In this document: in pieces, positions 23,381 to 35,126 of the stretch | Numbering within the stretch: position 1 is the first letter of the stretch | How the letters are laid out: each line of letters starts with the position of its first letter | Assembly: GCF_023278565.1 (NCBI RefSeq) | Contig: NC_064672.1 | Location: forward strand, 620,001 to 684,000 | From: Colletotrichum lupini | Lineage: Eukaryota; Ascomycota; Sordariomycetes; Glomerellales; Glomerellaceae | Direction: 5' to 3' | DNA: 64,000 nt | Notes under the pieces: model-generated | What the model was told of the DNA's origin: nothing | The model's database searches: none | What the model saw: only the letters and a program-made list of their open reading frames with translations | Made by a program: the position numbers and the translations under genes

Positions 23381-25372
23381 ATGGACAGAACCATGGATCT
23401 AAGGGACATGGACTTTGAGTCTGCCATCGTGGACGACGATAAGGACGCCGACGTCCCCGTAAACGCCCTCAATACTCCACAACGCCTGGGCCGCTCGCCC
23501 TTGTCCAAGACGCGCTCCATGTCTGATGGAGGAGGAACTCCTTCCAAGCTCACTCCTTCACCGCACATTGCGGATGGTCGCCAGGCATCCAAGGACGATA
23601 ACCACATTAGAGACACGGCCACCACACCCGTAACCCCTCACCGAACCGAATTCCCCCTCCGTGGTCTCTCGCTGCAGATGCCCGCGAACCGCGACCCTGC
23701 CTCCCCTGCAGCCAACTCGTCCACCGCATTTACGAAGCCCGCGCCGCTATCACCGAAGCTCGACCACTCGCAGATCTATGCGAGTCCGACAAATATTCTC
23801 CCTCGTCGCTCTCGTGGCCTCGACTTCTCACGCGCTGCCACCAGCCTGCACCACTCAACACTCGCCGAGTCCTCACCCGACTCCTCGCCTACGATCGGAG
23901 GAAGGGGCATGAATATCCCGGGACGCAGGAGCAACGACTACGGACAGGCCGAGCAAACCACCAACTCGTTGTGGTCCATGATGGGCAACCACGAGCGCAT
24001 GACAGTGTCGAGCTCCCTGGGCAGCGCGAATCAGATTGGGTCAGATTCTTCTTCCGACTCCGACGACGATGATCTCATGGATGAGGATATGGACGAGCCG
24101 TACATTGGTACACCGCAAGCCAACAAGACCGCCGCGCCCTTGGGCACACATCCCATGATGGCACCCTGGGGAGGCTCTCCGGCAATGAACAGTCTGATGA
24201 GCTTCCAGCATAGGCAGCGGCAAAGGAAACAGCCAAAAAAGAAACACAAACTGCCACTGGGTCTAGGATTCAGTCCTAGCACAAATGCCGGTGTCTCAAA
24301 GTCGCCGCCAAACAACGTGCCCAAAGACATGTCGGCACATTCACGTAGGGAGAGCATTAGCTGGCAGGCCAACCAGTTACATATCTCTGGGAGCGAGGAA
24401 GAGCGAGGTGATAATATCGACGGTCTACTCTCGACTCCCAGTCGTGATGGGCAGCGCCCTACAGTCATGCGACGGGTGGTTACGCAGCGTAGAAACCTGC
24501 TACCCAAGACGAAGAACTTTGCTCGTATCAGGGCGGCTTTATTCGAGGAAGGTGCGCCAGTCGAGACGGAAACCCAAAGAGAGGCCGAAGTCGTCCGTCA
24601 AGTGCGAGAGAGTGACGTCGATCTCGGAGCACCTCGTCAACAGACCGTTCCTCCCGCTACTACCCACTCGTCGCCCAACCTAGGGAACCAAGACCAATCT
24701 CTCGACGACATACCGGAAAGCAGGATCACCGACTCGGCCCTCAATCTCTCGGGCAGCTTTAAGCAACAAGCCTTGAAGAATTCAAAGGGCACCAAGTTCT
24801 GGGATACCTTCTCCGAGTCTAGCAGTATCGGCGGTGCTCGCACAACGCCGCCCCCGCCTAACGGAGGACTCCCTCGCGGCTCATCGTCAGGAATGAGCGA
24901 AGACATTTGCATGGACTCCCCGTCACTCGGCCCTACGGCTGGTTTTGCTATGGCCGCAAGCAGCGGGGAGTCTCAAAAGGGAGATACTCCTCTTCTCGCT
25001 CAGGGCCCGCAACCGGCACCCAGCGCAGCGGAAATCACACGGCGGATCAACAGCAAGCGCAGGCGGGAGGACGACTACGATCCCGTCAGCCTCAAGCGCC
25101 GGGCAGTAAGCCCAGGCATGAGCGTGCACAATTCGCCCATCATGCAGAGCCCCATGCAACGCGACGTGGCGCCCTGGGGGTCGCGGCCCGGCAGCAACAG
25201 CGGCGATAGGGGCGGCAGTGGCGCGCCGAGCGAGTCGGGAAGCCTTGGAGGCGGCACGCCCGGTAGCGGCGCCAACGCCAACGGCCGGGTAGTGAACGGG
25301 AACAAAGGACGCGTTGGATTCCAGGGCATGGTTGATACCAACGACGGTCTGATGCGAATGAGCATCGAGTGA
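23381..25372 (+). CDS. Conserved-looking Ser-rich disordered protein, function unknown
   Basis: A single exon of 663 aa starts at MDRTMDLRDMDFESAIVDDD. Nearly the whole protein is low-complexity, rich in Ser, Pro and charged residues, with many SP/TP sites (TPQRLGRSPLSK, SPSPHIADG-like), the usual look of a CDK/MAPK-regulated nuclear protein. An acidic run lies near 225-240. A basic stretch (RQRQRKQPKKKHKLPLG, about 285) is a good nuclear localisation candidate. The only ordered-looking segment is about 365-415: RRVVTQRRNLLPKTKNFARIRAALFEEGAPVETE, then QREAEVVRQVRESD, probably a conserved helical motif. A second basic patch, SKRRREDDYDPVSLKRRAV, is near the C-terminus. I suspect a nuclear regulatory role but cannot name a family. 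Confidence 0.75.
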   Translation: MDRTMDLRDMDFESAIVDDDKDADVPVNALNTPQRLGRSPLSKTRSMSDGGGTPSKLTPSPHIADGRQASKDDNHIRDTATTPVTPHRTEFPLRGLSLQMPANRDPASPAANSSTAFTKPAPLSPKLDHSQIYASPTNILPRRSRGLDFSRAATSLHHSTLAESSPDSSPTIGGRGMNIPGRRSNDYGQAEQTTNSLWSMMGNHERMTVSSSLGSANQIGSDSSSDSDDDDLMDEDMDEPYIGTPQANKTAAPLGTHPMMAPWGGSPAMNSLMSFQHRQRQRKQPKKKHKLPLGLGFSPSTNAGVSKSPPNNVPKDMSAHSRRESISWQANQLHISGSEEERGDNIDGLLSTPSRDGQRPTVMRRVVTQRRNLLPKTKNFARIRAALFEEGAPVETETQREAEVVRQVRESDVDLGAPRQQTVPPATTHSSPNLGNQDQSLDDIPESRITDSALNLSGSFKQQALKNSKGTKFWDTFSESSSIGGARTTPPPPNGGLPRGSSSGMSEDICMDSPSLGPTAGFAMAASSGESQKGDTPLLAQGPQPAPSAAEITRRINSKRRREDDYDPVSLKRRAVSPGMSVHNSPIMQSPMQRDVAPWGSRPGSNSGDRGGSGAPSESGSLGGGTPGSGANANGRVVNGNKGRVGFQGMVDTNDGLMRMSIE

Positions 25373-25875
25373 TTTCTTGAGGCGTGTCTTTGGAAGGGTG
25401 GAATTGGCGCAGTCTGCATTTCTTGGGCGTTGGGATAGGACAGTTTGCGTGTGAACAAAATACCGGCGAGAAAGGGGGGGTATCAAGGCGAACGAATCTT
25501 GGGAGGTTATGGACAAGGAGCAAGGAGCAAATTAGTATATCCATAGAGGCCGAGCTCGGCACCACACACACACACACACACACACAAGCACTCACAATAG
25601 CACACAGGCTACTTGCAAATGGAATAGAAATCCTTAATGAGCAAGATATTGTACACGCCAGAGTGATTACGAAGATGAAGGGATAATTCTCGGCCGGTGG
25701 TATCTTCCCCGAAACGCCCGTGTACGCCTGTAATGCTTCCCAAAGCCCCCTTTCGTCCCCTTTTGATAATTCAATGCGAAATCCATGCCACTCTGTCCCA
25801 GGTCCCATCTCTCTTCTCGTACAGCTTCCCCGTGGTTCCCTATCCACGAGAGAAAGAGAATGCGATGACACCAGC
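25373..25875. other. Convergent 3' region with (CA)n repeat
   Basis: This is the convergent gap between two genes, likely both 3' UTRs. A CA dinucleotide run lies at 25562-25586. No gene was found. Confidence 0.6.
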
Positions 25876-26604
25876 TTATTCCACACCCACACCCTCCTCG
25901 GGAACCCGCAAACTCCCAAGCTTATCGTCCAACCACCGCGCCAGCTCCTCGGCATGCCGCCGCAACACCACGACGCCGGCGGTATTCACGCTCCCGACGC
26001 TGGCGAGGGAGGTGGTGGTCTGGGCGCCGAGGCTGAGGATGCTATCTGCTTCCGAGGGGGACGCGGGGATCTGGAATGGCGTGCCTGTGCCCGCGCCGCC
26101 GTTTGCGCCTGCGTTCGCGTGGGAAGAGTGGTGCGAGTGAGAGTGTTGGTCGGTAGAGGAAGAAGCTTGCTGGGCTTCGATGGTCTCGGCGAGGGGACCG
26201 ATGCAGACGAAGAGTAGCCCGCACTTTAGTCTCCGGATGACGACGACCCCGGCGGCGAGTTGGACTGTTATCGTGAGGGGTTTTCCTCCTGCTGCTCCTC
26301 CCGCGTGGTATCCTGCATCTTCCGTGTTTGCCGCAGCAGCGCCAGACGACGACGGCGGCGTGGAGGACGAGGAGGGGAGCGCGTCGGGGATGTCGGGCGT
26401 CGCGGAGGCGTGGAGGGCGAAGAGGGAGGATGCGACGGTGGATTGGGTGCGGAGGAGGGAGACGGGCTGCGGGGAGGCGTGGGCGAGGAGACGGCCTGAG
26501 GGGGTCGCGAGGAGTGCCGTGTGGAGGTTTGCGTTTAGGTTTGAGGCGAGGAAGGAGGTTAGGCGTTTTGTTAGGAGGAGGGGCGTTGGTTGGTTTAGGG
26601 ACAT
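25876..26604 (-). CDS. Roadblock/LC7-domain protein, LAMTOR-like
   Basis: A single exon of 242 aa. The N-terminus (LTKRLTSFLASNLNANLHTALLATPSGRLLAHASPQ), followed by QSTVASSLFALHASA, and later LTITVQLAAGVVVIRRLKCGLLFVCIGP form the alternating helix/strand pattern of a Roadblock/LC7 fold. A Ser/His/Gly-rich insert occupies about 145-175, before a last helix (RRHAEELARWLDDKLGSLRV). Such proteins scaffold Rag GTPases at vacuole or lysosome membranes (LAMTOR/EGO) or bind dynein; the arrangement suggests the first. Assignment is by pattern, not by a specific residue. The sense strand shows strong C bias at third positions. Confidence 0.6.
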   Translation of the reverse strand: MSLNQPTPLLLTKRLTSFLASNLNANLHTALLATPSGRLLAHASPQPVSLLRTQSTVASSLFALHASATPDIPDALPSSSSTPPSSSGAAAANTEDAGYHAGGAAGGKPLTITVQLAAGVVVIRRLKCGLLFVCIGPLAETIEAQQASSSTDQHSHSHHSSHANAGANGGAGTGTPFQIPASPSEADSILSLGAQTTTSLASVGSVNTAGVVVLRRHAEELARWLDDKLGSLRVPEEGVGVE

Positions 26605-27369
26605 GTTTGTTTGTTTTCTGTTGTGGTTTTGATTGTCGAGGGGGGAGATGGCTGTTGGTGAGGGTGATGAGGAGTTTGGGATGTTGAGGTGTGGTGAGGT
26701 TTGTAGATGTCGCGGTTCCGGTGTTCGGGAGGAGAGGTGTATGGTTCAATGCGGGTTTCTTCGTTTGGATTCCGGTTTGGTGAATGCGTGTTGTGTATCG
26801 TCACGACTGCTGAACGTGATCGACGTCGAACCTTCGAAGCTAGGGCAAGATACGTCTGGAAGGATGAGGGATTGGGGATGATCGGGTGGTGGTTGAGGCT
26901 CGGGCAAAGATAGAGATCCACACGACTGCCAGGTTGTGGTGGTGGACAACCTGGAAGCTGGCGGGCAGGCTGTGGCACTCGGAGCTTCCATTCGAGGTCG
27001 CGCGCCAGGTAAATTTGGGCAGCACCTGGCGGAAGGTGGGGCTCCCTGTCAAACGTCTGAAGGGTACGTACCTACCGTAGGTACCTTGGTCTGTCACGCA
27101 GGGAATTTGTTTCCTGTTAGTGCTCGGAATCTACTGCAGCTAAGGTACTAAGACAGCTCAACGTGCTTGTGTCGTGTGATTTCATGGATAAATTGGATGA
27201 ACTATGAGAGACAACCTTGGTCAACTAGCTTGAGAAGCTTTTACTCATTCATGTGCTACGACCATGACATACCTAGCTCATAGAAGCACACTTTCGAGGC
27301 CAGTCGGTGAGGTCCCTCTTCCCGATATGCTTGACAACAACATCAAACACCTCCAAGACACTGCTACCA
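26605..27369. other. Intergenic region
   Basis: It holds the promoter of the Roadblock gene and the 3' flank of the kinase-like gene. A TACGTACCTACCGTAGGTACC tract lies near 27064-27084. No gene is supported. Confidence 0.5.
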
Positions 27370-28857
27370 CTAGTCCTTGATCTCACCAGACATCCTATTC
27401 AACACCATGAACCGGTACCCAAGATCATCCAGCACGTCAACATACTCCCTCCCCTCCTCCGTCTCGCACCTCCACTCCTTATACAACCTCTCCATCTCCT
27501 CCGCCAACCCCCTCGTCTGCACAGCCGGCGTCTCGAGATCATACTCCAACAACGTCCGCACCGCAACCTTCAAGTACCGCGAGTACCCGGACCGGTGCAG
27601 CACCTCGTCAAGATGAACATCCGCAGCGGCCCCACCACACGCCGGACCGGGCCCCGCACGTGCATTCGGCGCCGACCCGGACGGCACGACGCACTGACAC
27701 CCCGGGAAGTTCTCGTGCAAGCACCCGCGGCTGCCCTTGTGCGTCTCGTCGTCGTAGATGCAGAGCATCTTTGCGCACCGCCGGATGTGGATGCACTGGC
27801 ACGTCTGGCACCCGTCCAGGCTGGGGAGGGGCCGACCGGTCATCATGCGCAAGAGGACGGCGCCGAGGGCCCAGTGTTCGTCGCTGAGCGTGTAGAGGCG
27901 TTTGCTCTGTGGGCGTGATGTTAGTCGAGCTGCCGTGTGTCTGTACGGAGTTGCTCCGGGATAACTCACCCTCCTCCCCGTATCCTTATACTCCTTCCAC
28001 TGCTCAATCATCTCCGTAAGACGCATATGCCCCGTCTTGGGCGCAACAGGAAACCCAACGCTATGCGGAAGCGGCTCCTCCCTCTCCAGCGCCCCCTCCC
28101 GCCGCGCCGGAACCCCCGACACGAAAGCCCGGCCAAACTTGCCCAGCTTGCACACGCCGTACGTCTCTTTGCCCCGCGAATGCTGAAAAAAGATGGACTG
28201 CGCATCAATGCCGCGGTGCAGGATGGGCATCCACTCCGTATCAGTCGCCGCCCACGACTTCTCGCCGGTCACCCAGTCCACCTCTTGCCGGTACCCATCA
28301 TGCAGCCAAACAAGCGTACGCACCACAGAAGTAAGGACGTGCCAGCAGAGCGACTCGGGCAGGAAGCACCCCGGCTCATGCTCCGCGTGCCGGTGGTCCG
28401 CAAAGAGGATCTCGAGCGTGCCGGCGTCGCAGATATCCCAGACCAAATAGTCCTCCGTGGCCTGCTTCTCCGCGCGCGGGTCTAGGGGCTGCTGGCGGAG
28501 GTACCCCGCGAGGGAGATGATGTTCTCGTGGTTGAGGATGTGGGAGACGTTGCGGCCCATGTTGTGCGTGTAGAGGAGGTCCATGAGGCCCTTGACCTGG
28601 CGCTGCTTCTTGGTCGTGAAGCTCATCGAGTACTTGCCGGCGTCGTAGTACTCGTCAAAGTCGTCCACTTTGCGCGCGATGAACTCTTCGCCGTCGGCGT
28701 AGCCCGCGTGCTGGTCATTGCGACGGGTGATCCAGATGTTCTTCTCGACTCTCTTGATGAGCTGGAATGGCGGCTGCGGGTGGTCTGGGTCCGCCTTTTC
28801 GGCTGTTGATGTTGACATGTTGGACCTTTTGGGGGGTGTCAAATTGGGACCTGTCAC
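27370..28857 (-). CDS. Protein-kinase-like protein, probably a pseudokinase
   Basis: The open frame gives 495 codons, but 27907-27969 (63 nt) has a GTGAGT donor, a CTAAC branch site and a CACAG acceptor, so it is best read as an in-frame intron. Removal leaves 474 aa with the join DTGRR-SKRLYTLSDEHWALGAVLLRMMTGRPLP. The N-lobe start (FQLIKRVEKNIWITRRND...EEFIARKVDDF) carries a Lys in the ATP-Lys position. Where catalytic kinases have HRDLKPxN the protein reads LHRGIDAQSIFF, and KLGKFGRA stands at the DFG site; both catalytic Asp residues are missing. The SDEHWALG stretch is the equivalent of the usual DxWxxG helix. A Cys-rich insert (CQTCQCIHIRRCAKMLC) follows. It likely acts as a scaffold rather than an enzyme. 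The ATG at 28818 (MSTSTAEK) is an equally good start. Confidence 0.75.
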   Translation of the reverse strand: MTGPNLTPPKRSNMSTSTAEKADPDHPQPPFQLIKRVEKNIWITRRNDQHAGYADGEEFIARKVDDFDEYYDAGKYSMSFTTKKQRQVKGLMDLLYTHNMGRNVSHILNHENIISLAGYLRQQPLDPRAEKQATEDYLVWDICDAGTLEILFADHRHAEHEPGCFLPESLCWHVLTSVVRTLVWLHDGYRQEVDWVTGEKSWAATDTEWMPILHRGIDAQSIFFQHSRGKETYGVCKLGKFGRAFVSGVPARREGALEREEPLPHSVGFPVAPKTGHMRLTEMIEQWKEYKDTGRRVSYPGATPYRHTAARLTSRPQSKRLYTLSDEHWALGAVLLRMMTGRPLPSLDGCQTCQCIHIRRCAKMLCIYDDETHKGSRGCLHENFPGCQCVVPSGSAPNARAGPGPACGGAAADVHLDEVLHRSGYSRYLKVAVRTLLEYDLETPAVQTRGLAEEMERLYKEWRCETEEGREYVDVLDDLGYRFMVLNRMSGEIKD

Positions 28858-31800
28858 TCGATGGGCTTGTAGATGTTGGGGTCATGGCGAACTCTTGAGA
28901 TTTCTAGGAAAAAAGGTGATGCTGTCTTCTTTGTAGGTCCTCCTAGAACAGCATCGTCGTTTGCTCATCAGGCAGCGTCAACTAGAAGGGACCATGGTCA
29001 CGGTCGAAACAAAGAACAGCCCTATGGCTATTGTAGTCTTTGATTCAACGGTTGCCGCCTTGGCATTCCGGAAAGGGCCATAGAGTACGCCACTTGGCAG
29101 GCATTTATGATGAGCGTTGATATTCAAGACATTCTCAGAATCAACCTCACAACGGTATAAGTTGCTGAAAATTTTGAAAACTCAATTCCAGCACAAGAGC
29201 AATGCTCAACAGACGAACATCACGGAATATTCATGATAAATGTCCTGCATCCCGTCGGTCGAAACGTCTGTACAATCGTTTGCCAAGGCAAACGAAGCAG
29301 CAGGCTTGGCCAAACGGGAGGAGGCATATGCAAGGAAACAATTTTAGTCGTTCGCGCCGAAGCCGCATGCTCTGGTGACACAGAGCGTTTACCCATACCT
29401 ACAGCCTTGGAATTCCTGGCGTAGGCTGGTCGCACGACTTCTGAACCCACCGTCATTTCTTTGTCGGCCTGTCGCATTCAAATTAGAATGGCGATAAAGA
29501 TAGCCGAATGGCCGGGGTAATCCACGTGCATCCAGCACCTACCAGCGTCCACCCCGCCGAGCAAATTGGTCGTGGAGAAGCGAAATGCTGCGTCTTCCGA
29601 ATGTGGGAGGCGATCAAATTTGCTGAGCCCTTTTTTGGGTCGTGTTGGCCAAGACCTGCCGTCTGATCCGGGAGCGTTTGTCGACGCATCCCTTGGAGTT
29701 GTTTCCGGAGGCTGGTGCAGCGGTGTTGGGCGGTCTGTAGGTCCATTGGTCCCTTACGATATTCAGGCTATGCTTTGGGAGGGAGCTGTAAGGAGGCACT
29801 CGTCGCAGTGTGGCACTGTACGAATACTCCACAGACGCGGCGTCACTCTTCGTTTCGACGATACTGCTTGCCATCCACCCTGCGTTCGGCCGAACCGTCG
29901 AATGACATAAATGGAGGAACAATCAATGCGAAAGAGGGCGCACTGGCCATGTAGGAGGTAGAAGAAGCAGCAGAGGCAGCCCCGGGGTCGTGTATCCGCG
30001 AGCTCGCCGTCATGCATACCGTTGTATGGGCCAGGGCACGGCGTTTCAGCGAGACTGCTCCGGGCAAAGCTGAGCAGAGTTGAGACGGGATGCCCGTGTT
30101 GAAAGGCTGAGTATCCATTCTGGCTGCGACGACTGTGAACAGCCGGCGTCGTTATGAGTATAGCTTTGGTTCTGAGATAATTGTTTGCCATTTGTCGGAT
30201 GCCCGAGTGTTGGGTCTAACAGAGTCAGTTGTATTGCACTTGCAAGCCACATCGGTTAGGACCGAGAAGAGGCCTCGTGGCCGGCCTCATCTCCACCGCA
30301 CCGGCGCGGCTCTACCTATAGGTAGTGTATTGGAAAGCTAACGTTGCAGTTTGCGGGAGTGGTTAGCGACAAGTCCACGATTCCTTCAAGCTTCGTTCAG
30401 GACGGTCGAAACAATGCGACCATCAGTCAGTGAGAAAGAAACAGCATTGCCGGCGGCTTCCCGCTGCTTCGAGAGGCGCAGTACTTGGGTCGATGGTTGG
30501 ATGGGTGAAGCGGGCGCGTCCGAGCCGCGGCTGTAATGATGAGGCCGCGAACTATGTGGCCATGCCGCCATGGTCAATCTCGAACCAGTGCCTGTCTCGA
30601 ACAGAGCAACTGGCAGGCTTGGTGCGGGACGAGTTCTTCCATGGGTTGAACGCAGGAGAGGATGCACAACATGAGAGGCTGAGGAGGCACGGCAAGGCAC
30701 AGGTGGCGGAGAGACAGGAGGAGGACTGCAGGACTGCAGGCGAGGAGGAGGAAGAAGACCGACGGAGATAGTACGTACCGTTGTACACTGTGAGAGACTG
30801 TGAGAGACTGTGGAAAGTTGTGGGGCACTTATCAAGGGCTATAATTGAGTTGAGCCAATCAACTCCCTAGAAGGTCACGGGAAATGGGACCTCAAACGCT
30901 CTGTTGGTGCACTAAACCAAATCGGTCGACTTTGCGACATGGTACCTGCGTTAAAGGCCGCGCTTCCGTTCGCTATTGCTCCACAAGCCTCTCCTCCTCC
31001 CAGTCTCTGGGCACTTTGGGCAAGACCCCTCGGACGGTGGACGCTTGCTCGAAACCGCCAAACTGCCCTCGCCCGTTGACCCTGTCTTCGTCTCCCCTTC
31101 CATTGCCCACGTCTGCGCGTCCGCGACTCTGCAACCATCAGCGGCAATCATCAATTATTGGATCATCTTACCCAAAAGGCCCCCCTTTCCTTCCCTTTTG
31201 GCACTGACCCGGTGTCTTGACCCTAGTCAGACTGTCAGACCCCCCCTCTCGCAGATCACTCTTGAAGGCCTCCACTCCCCTCTCACTCCTCTCAGAGATT
31301 CTCCCTCACTCAAGGGTCACACGCTTCAACGCTTACCTTCTGCGTCTTGACCACGCCACACACATTCCTCCTTCGAGCTTCACGAAGCACTTCCATGGCC
31401 TCAAGAGTAAGACTCGACGTCTTCGACCGAGACATTCCGATCGTGCGAATTATCCACGACGTCCGCTCCTTCTAGACTCGAACTTTGAATACACACAATA
31501 CTCACTCACTCACTCACTCAATCACTCAATCACTCGCATTGCGCACTGTAACTCTCTGCGCCCATTTCGACATCCTGAGACTCAGCCTTGCAGCCCACGG
31601 CGGCCGATCAAACGCGGATATTCTCCCACAACCAGAAAACCGTCACCGCCTAACTTCAAGTGCTTGCTCGACAACAGTACTGACTACTCCGTACTTTACC
31701 CCCATTCCCCGGGTCTGTCAATTCCCACTACGGTCGACCAGCCGACTTGGCTTTTGCTCGCTGTCGTCACGTCGCCACGAATCTTCACCAAGTCTTGATC

Positions 31801-32209
31801 CACCCTCAAACGCCCGGTCGCTCGACCATGCCAGCTTGACAATCGCGCGGTCCGAACTCTTGCGTCGCACATTCAGCCCTTTCCTCCTACCCTGGGACCC
31901 ACATTCCGTTCTCCCTCTCGTTCAACAACCGAATCTTCTTCCTCTACTCCTTCGGCTTCGTCCCGTCTCAAGTATCGATCTTTCTCTCCTGGTCATCACC
32001 AAGAGAAACACTGTCGATTACTTCGCGGGCGAGTAACGACTTGTGTTTGCGGCAGGTCCGGGTTGCGTTATCACACTCATTCACACGACGTTTGGTCCCT
32101 CGGCGACCATCACCCTTCTTCTTCTCTTTTTCCGACTCGACTGTGTCGGGATTCATCAATACAACTTTGACATTCGTCACACTCGTCAATTCGCCGCCCA
32201 CTACCCAAG
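28858..32209. other. 3.35-kb gap including a long pyrimidine-rich leader for kch1
   Basis: 28.9-30.8 kb holds no gene I can support; frames on both strands are short and of mixed composition. A GTGAGAGACT repeat lies at about 30789-30812. From about 31150 to 32209 the plus strand is strongly pyrimidine-rich with CACT repeats (31499-31533), as in long 5' UTRs of fungal genes. It contains several upstream ATGs. I read it as the 5' leader of the transporter at 32210. Confidence 0.45.
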
Positions 32210-34138
32210 ATGGGTTGCCTCACTCACCGCAAAAAGGTCATTGACCAACGTGCCGAGCAGAAATGGGACTATATCGTATGTAGAACCTCATACGGTACAA
32301 CATTCTTCTGGTGCTAACCTGTCTAGAACCTCAACGACTTCAAGTCACGAGGATGCCTCACTCCGTTCGCGTACTTTTACCTGTGGCTCATGTTGATCAT
32401 CTCCCTCGCCGTCTACGGCGTCGATATGTTCACTGCCATCAACCTCCTGGCTTTCGACCGCTGGTCCTCCGAAATCGACCCCGCCATCGACTTCAAGATC
32501 TCAAAGTGGATCTTCTCCATTTCCATCATCGCCTCCTTTGTCAATCTCGCCTTTGAGCATTTCAGGGCGCACCGCGTTATGAAGCGAGGAAACGTAGCTG
32601 AATGCTACCTCGACACTATTGCCGTTCGCCTTGAGAGTATCCGATTCGGAAAGGGCCAGGGTTGGAAGCGTTTCTTGGTCTTTGCCGAACTCACCAAGAG
32701 TAAGAAGGGAGCCGAGTATATTGCTCTGTTCACCTACTTCAGCTTTCAATGTAAGCCAATCGTACTTTCCCATCGGGGCCGTTACTAATCTCATGTAGCC
32801 TGGATTCGTGTACTGGTCTGTTCGGGACCTCGTCAGGTCGTCAACGCATTGACTCTCAAGTCTGTCTACGACGCCAAGCTTGCTGTTCACGAAGTCTCCG
32901 TCGAGGGCTCTCTGCTGGGTTTCTTTGATAAGATTAAGACGCTTGCCACGGAGGATTACCAGCAGGCTCTCATCCTGTCGGGTATGGTCTTCACCCTACT
33001 CATTTGGGTCTTCTCCGCTCTCTACCTCATCATGGCTGTCCTCTTCTACGTCTTCTTCCTCTTCCACTGGATCCCCAAGGCCGATGGAGGTCTCTCGGGC
33101 TACTGCGAGCGCAAGGTCACCAAGGCCCTCATGAAGATTGTTACAGTCAAGGTCAACAAGGCGTTAGCGAGACAGGAGGAAAGCAAGAGAAAGGCAGAAA
33201 TGAAGGCGGCCAAGAAGAATGGTGAAAAGATGCCCCTAGAGCGACAGGCCACTCTGCCGACTCTACCCAATGTCGGAGACCCAGACAAATTGGCCGAGAT
33301 GCCCATGTTTGGCCGCAACGACACCTTCGCGACACTGCCCGCCTACGAGTCTCGTCCCGGGACCCCCGGCAGCATCGAGCTCAACTCCATGGACCAGAAA
33401 CGCCCCCTGCCCTCGAGAATGGGCACCACCACCTCCACGGCCAGCTACTCGTCGCGCGCACCTCTTGTTGGCGGCGCTGCCGACTTTGGATACCAGCGCT
33501 CAGGTTCTCCGGCTCCTTCTCTGCCACCCATGGACTTGAACAACTATCCTCCTCAGCGCCCTGGCACCTCCAATTCGCAGAGGAGCTTCCGGCCTCAAAT
33601 CTCTCACGTGCAAACCAACTCACAGAGTTCTCTCCGTGGTGGTTTCTCGGAGAGCCCCTCTACATACTCTCCCGACACGATGCCACCCTTCCCTCCGCCT
33701 GTGAGATCCAACACTGGCCGATCGGTAGAAAGCTTCAGATCGCAAAGACAAAACACGTACCAGGGTGACCGTGGCACGCCGGCGCCCAGAGGCACCTACG
33801 ACGACTACTCGAACCAGTCGAATGGACGGGCCAGCCCCGCACCCTCAGCATACTCAGGCCGCGCTCCTGCACCCATGCCCCGTGGTCCCGGTCCGCTCAA
33901 CAACACCCCGTACCAAGCGTACCAGCCGTTCAACCCGCAACGGAGCGCGACTGGCCCGGTTCCGCCCCGAGGCCCGCCGAATGCTCCCACGCGGAACATG
34001 ACGGCGCCCGTGCCTCCCCGGCCACAGGACGACTACTTCAACCGTCCTGGCACCTCACAGAGCCAGCGGCCGAGCCCTCGCGGCCCTGGGTACGGCTACA
34101 ACAACGATGTAGAATCTCAGAGGGATCCGCGGTACTAG
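32210..34138 (+). CDS. kch1: Kch1-family low-affinity potassium transporter
   Basis: Exons 32210-32275, 32327-32750 and 32799-34138 give 609 aa. The N-terminus MGCLTHRKKVIDQRAEQKWDYINLNDFKS is typical of the fungal Kch (Prm6/YJR054W) family, plasma-membrane proteins that let K+ in during pheromone or stress-driven calcium signalling. Hydrophobic helices follow (FAYFYLWLMLIISLAVYGVDM; FSISIIASFVNLAFE; ILSGMVFTLLIWVFSALYLIMAVLFYVFFLFHWIP). The cytosolic region begins with a Lys-rich coiled segment (ALARQEESKRKAEMKAAKKNG). About 300 residues of Pro/Ser/Arg/Gly-rich tail come next and are likely disordered and phosphorylated. The joins DYI-NLNDF and SFQ-SWIR are in phase. The very long 5' leader suggests translational control. 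Confidence 0.85.
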
Positions 34139-35126
34139 GGGTACCGTGCTCCTTTCTGAGGCTCATAGATCGCGTGCGCTTATAGGGTTGTGCGGCTACG
34201 TCCCGCAATTTTCATAATGTCTTTATGATTCAAAAGGGGTGTCTACTTTTGCGCTGGGAACAAGCGCACATTTCACGAAAGGCCTTTCTCGTCATTTCCT
34301 CTTCGTCCTCGCCCAGCCCTCTCACACTTTCTTCCTACTCGGAGAACACAAAAGTGTCGAGGCTGAGGTTGAGGCTGCTCCTCCTTTTTACGACCATCCT
34401 TTCGATACCCCCCGAAACTTTTCGCTTCATTCTCCGTTCGTCCATGTACTACTAGGAATTCAGGGTCTACTGGCTACAGAAGTGCTCCAAGAGCCGCTAG
34501 AGAGAGGAAACCGCCAAAATCCAAATGTACTTTTAGAAACTCAAGAATACCAAAGTCTGTTGATGACAATCCGATGTTCACACTTTCTGTGGTTTCGTCT
34601 GCCTTTGTCATGTTCTTCATACTTGACACTGTATTCACTAACGTCCCCCGCGGCGCCAGGGCCCCTGGTAAGCTCGCAACGCCAATGCAGGCGATTAAAG
34701 TTTTGGCCCCGCTTCCCCGTCGTGATGACCCCTGGCACAGTCTGACAGTGCCAAGTAACCGTCTTCACCAGCTGCCAACCTACGTCAGGCCGTCAGCTTT
34801 GGAATCCCGCCTTCGCTGATCACGACATGCGCCCTTCGGTGCTGATTTGTCACCCGGAGATGTCAATTTCATCCTCCAGGGCTCATACAGATGCGCTTAC
34901 AATTAATCTTGTGGTGTTGGTGATGATTTCTAATGATGTGATATTACTATACCTTTCTCAAAATTCTCATAATTCAATGCAAACAGCGTGATCACCCGCG
35001 AACTTACACCCTCAATACACATCTCATATGAACCACACCCTCCTCCTGACAACCCTCCTCTCATCACAACTCCTCACAAGCTCAAATCTGTTCTTCCACT
35101 CACGACTACAAGACACCAACGGCATC
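34139..35126. other. Intergenic region
   Basis: It is made of the 3' UTR of kch1 and the promoter of the next gene. Short frames only, and no repeats noted. An in-frame ATG at 35028 could extend the next gene by 33 residues. Confidence 0.5.

Noticed and set aside
31217..31798. A 193-aa plus-strand protein before kch1
   Set aside because: The composition follows the pyrimidine-rich leader and there is no recognisable domain; it is probably 5' UTR.
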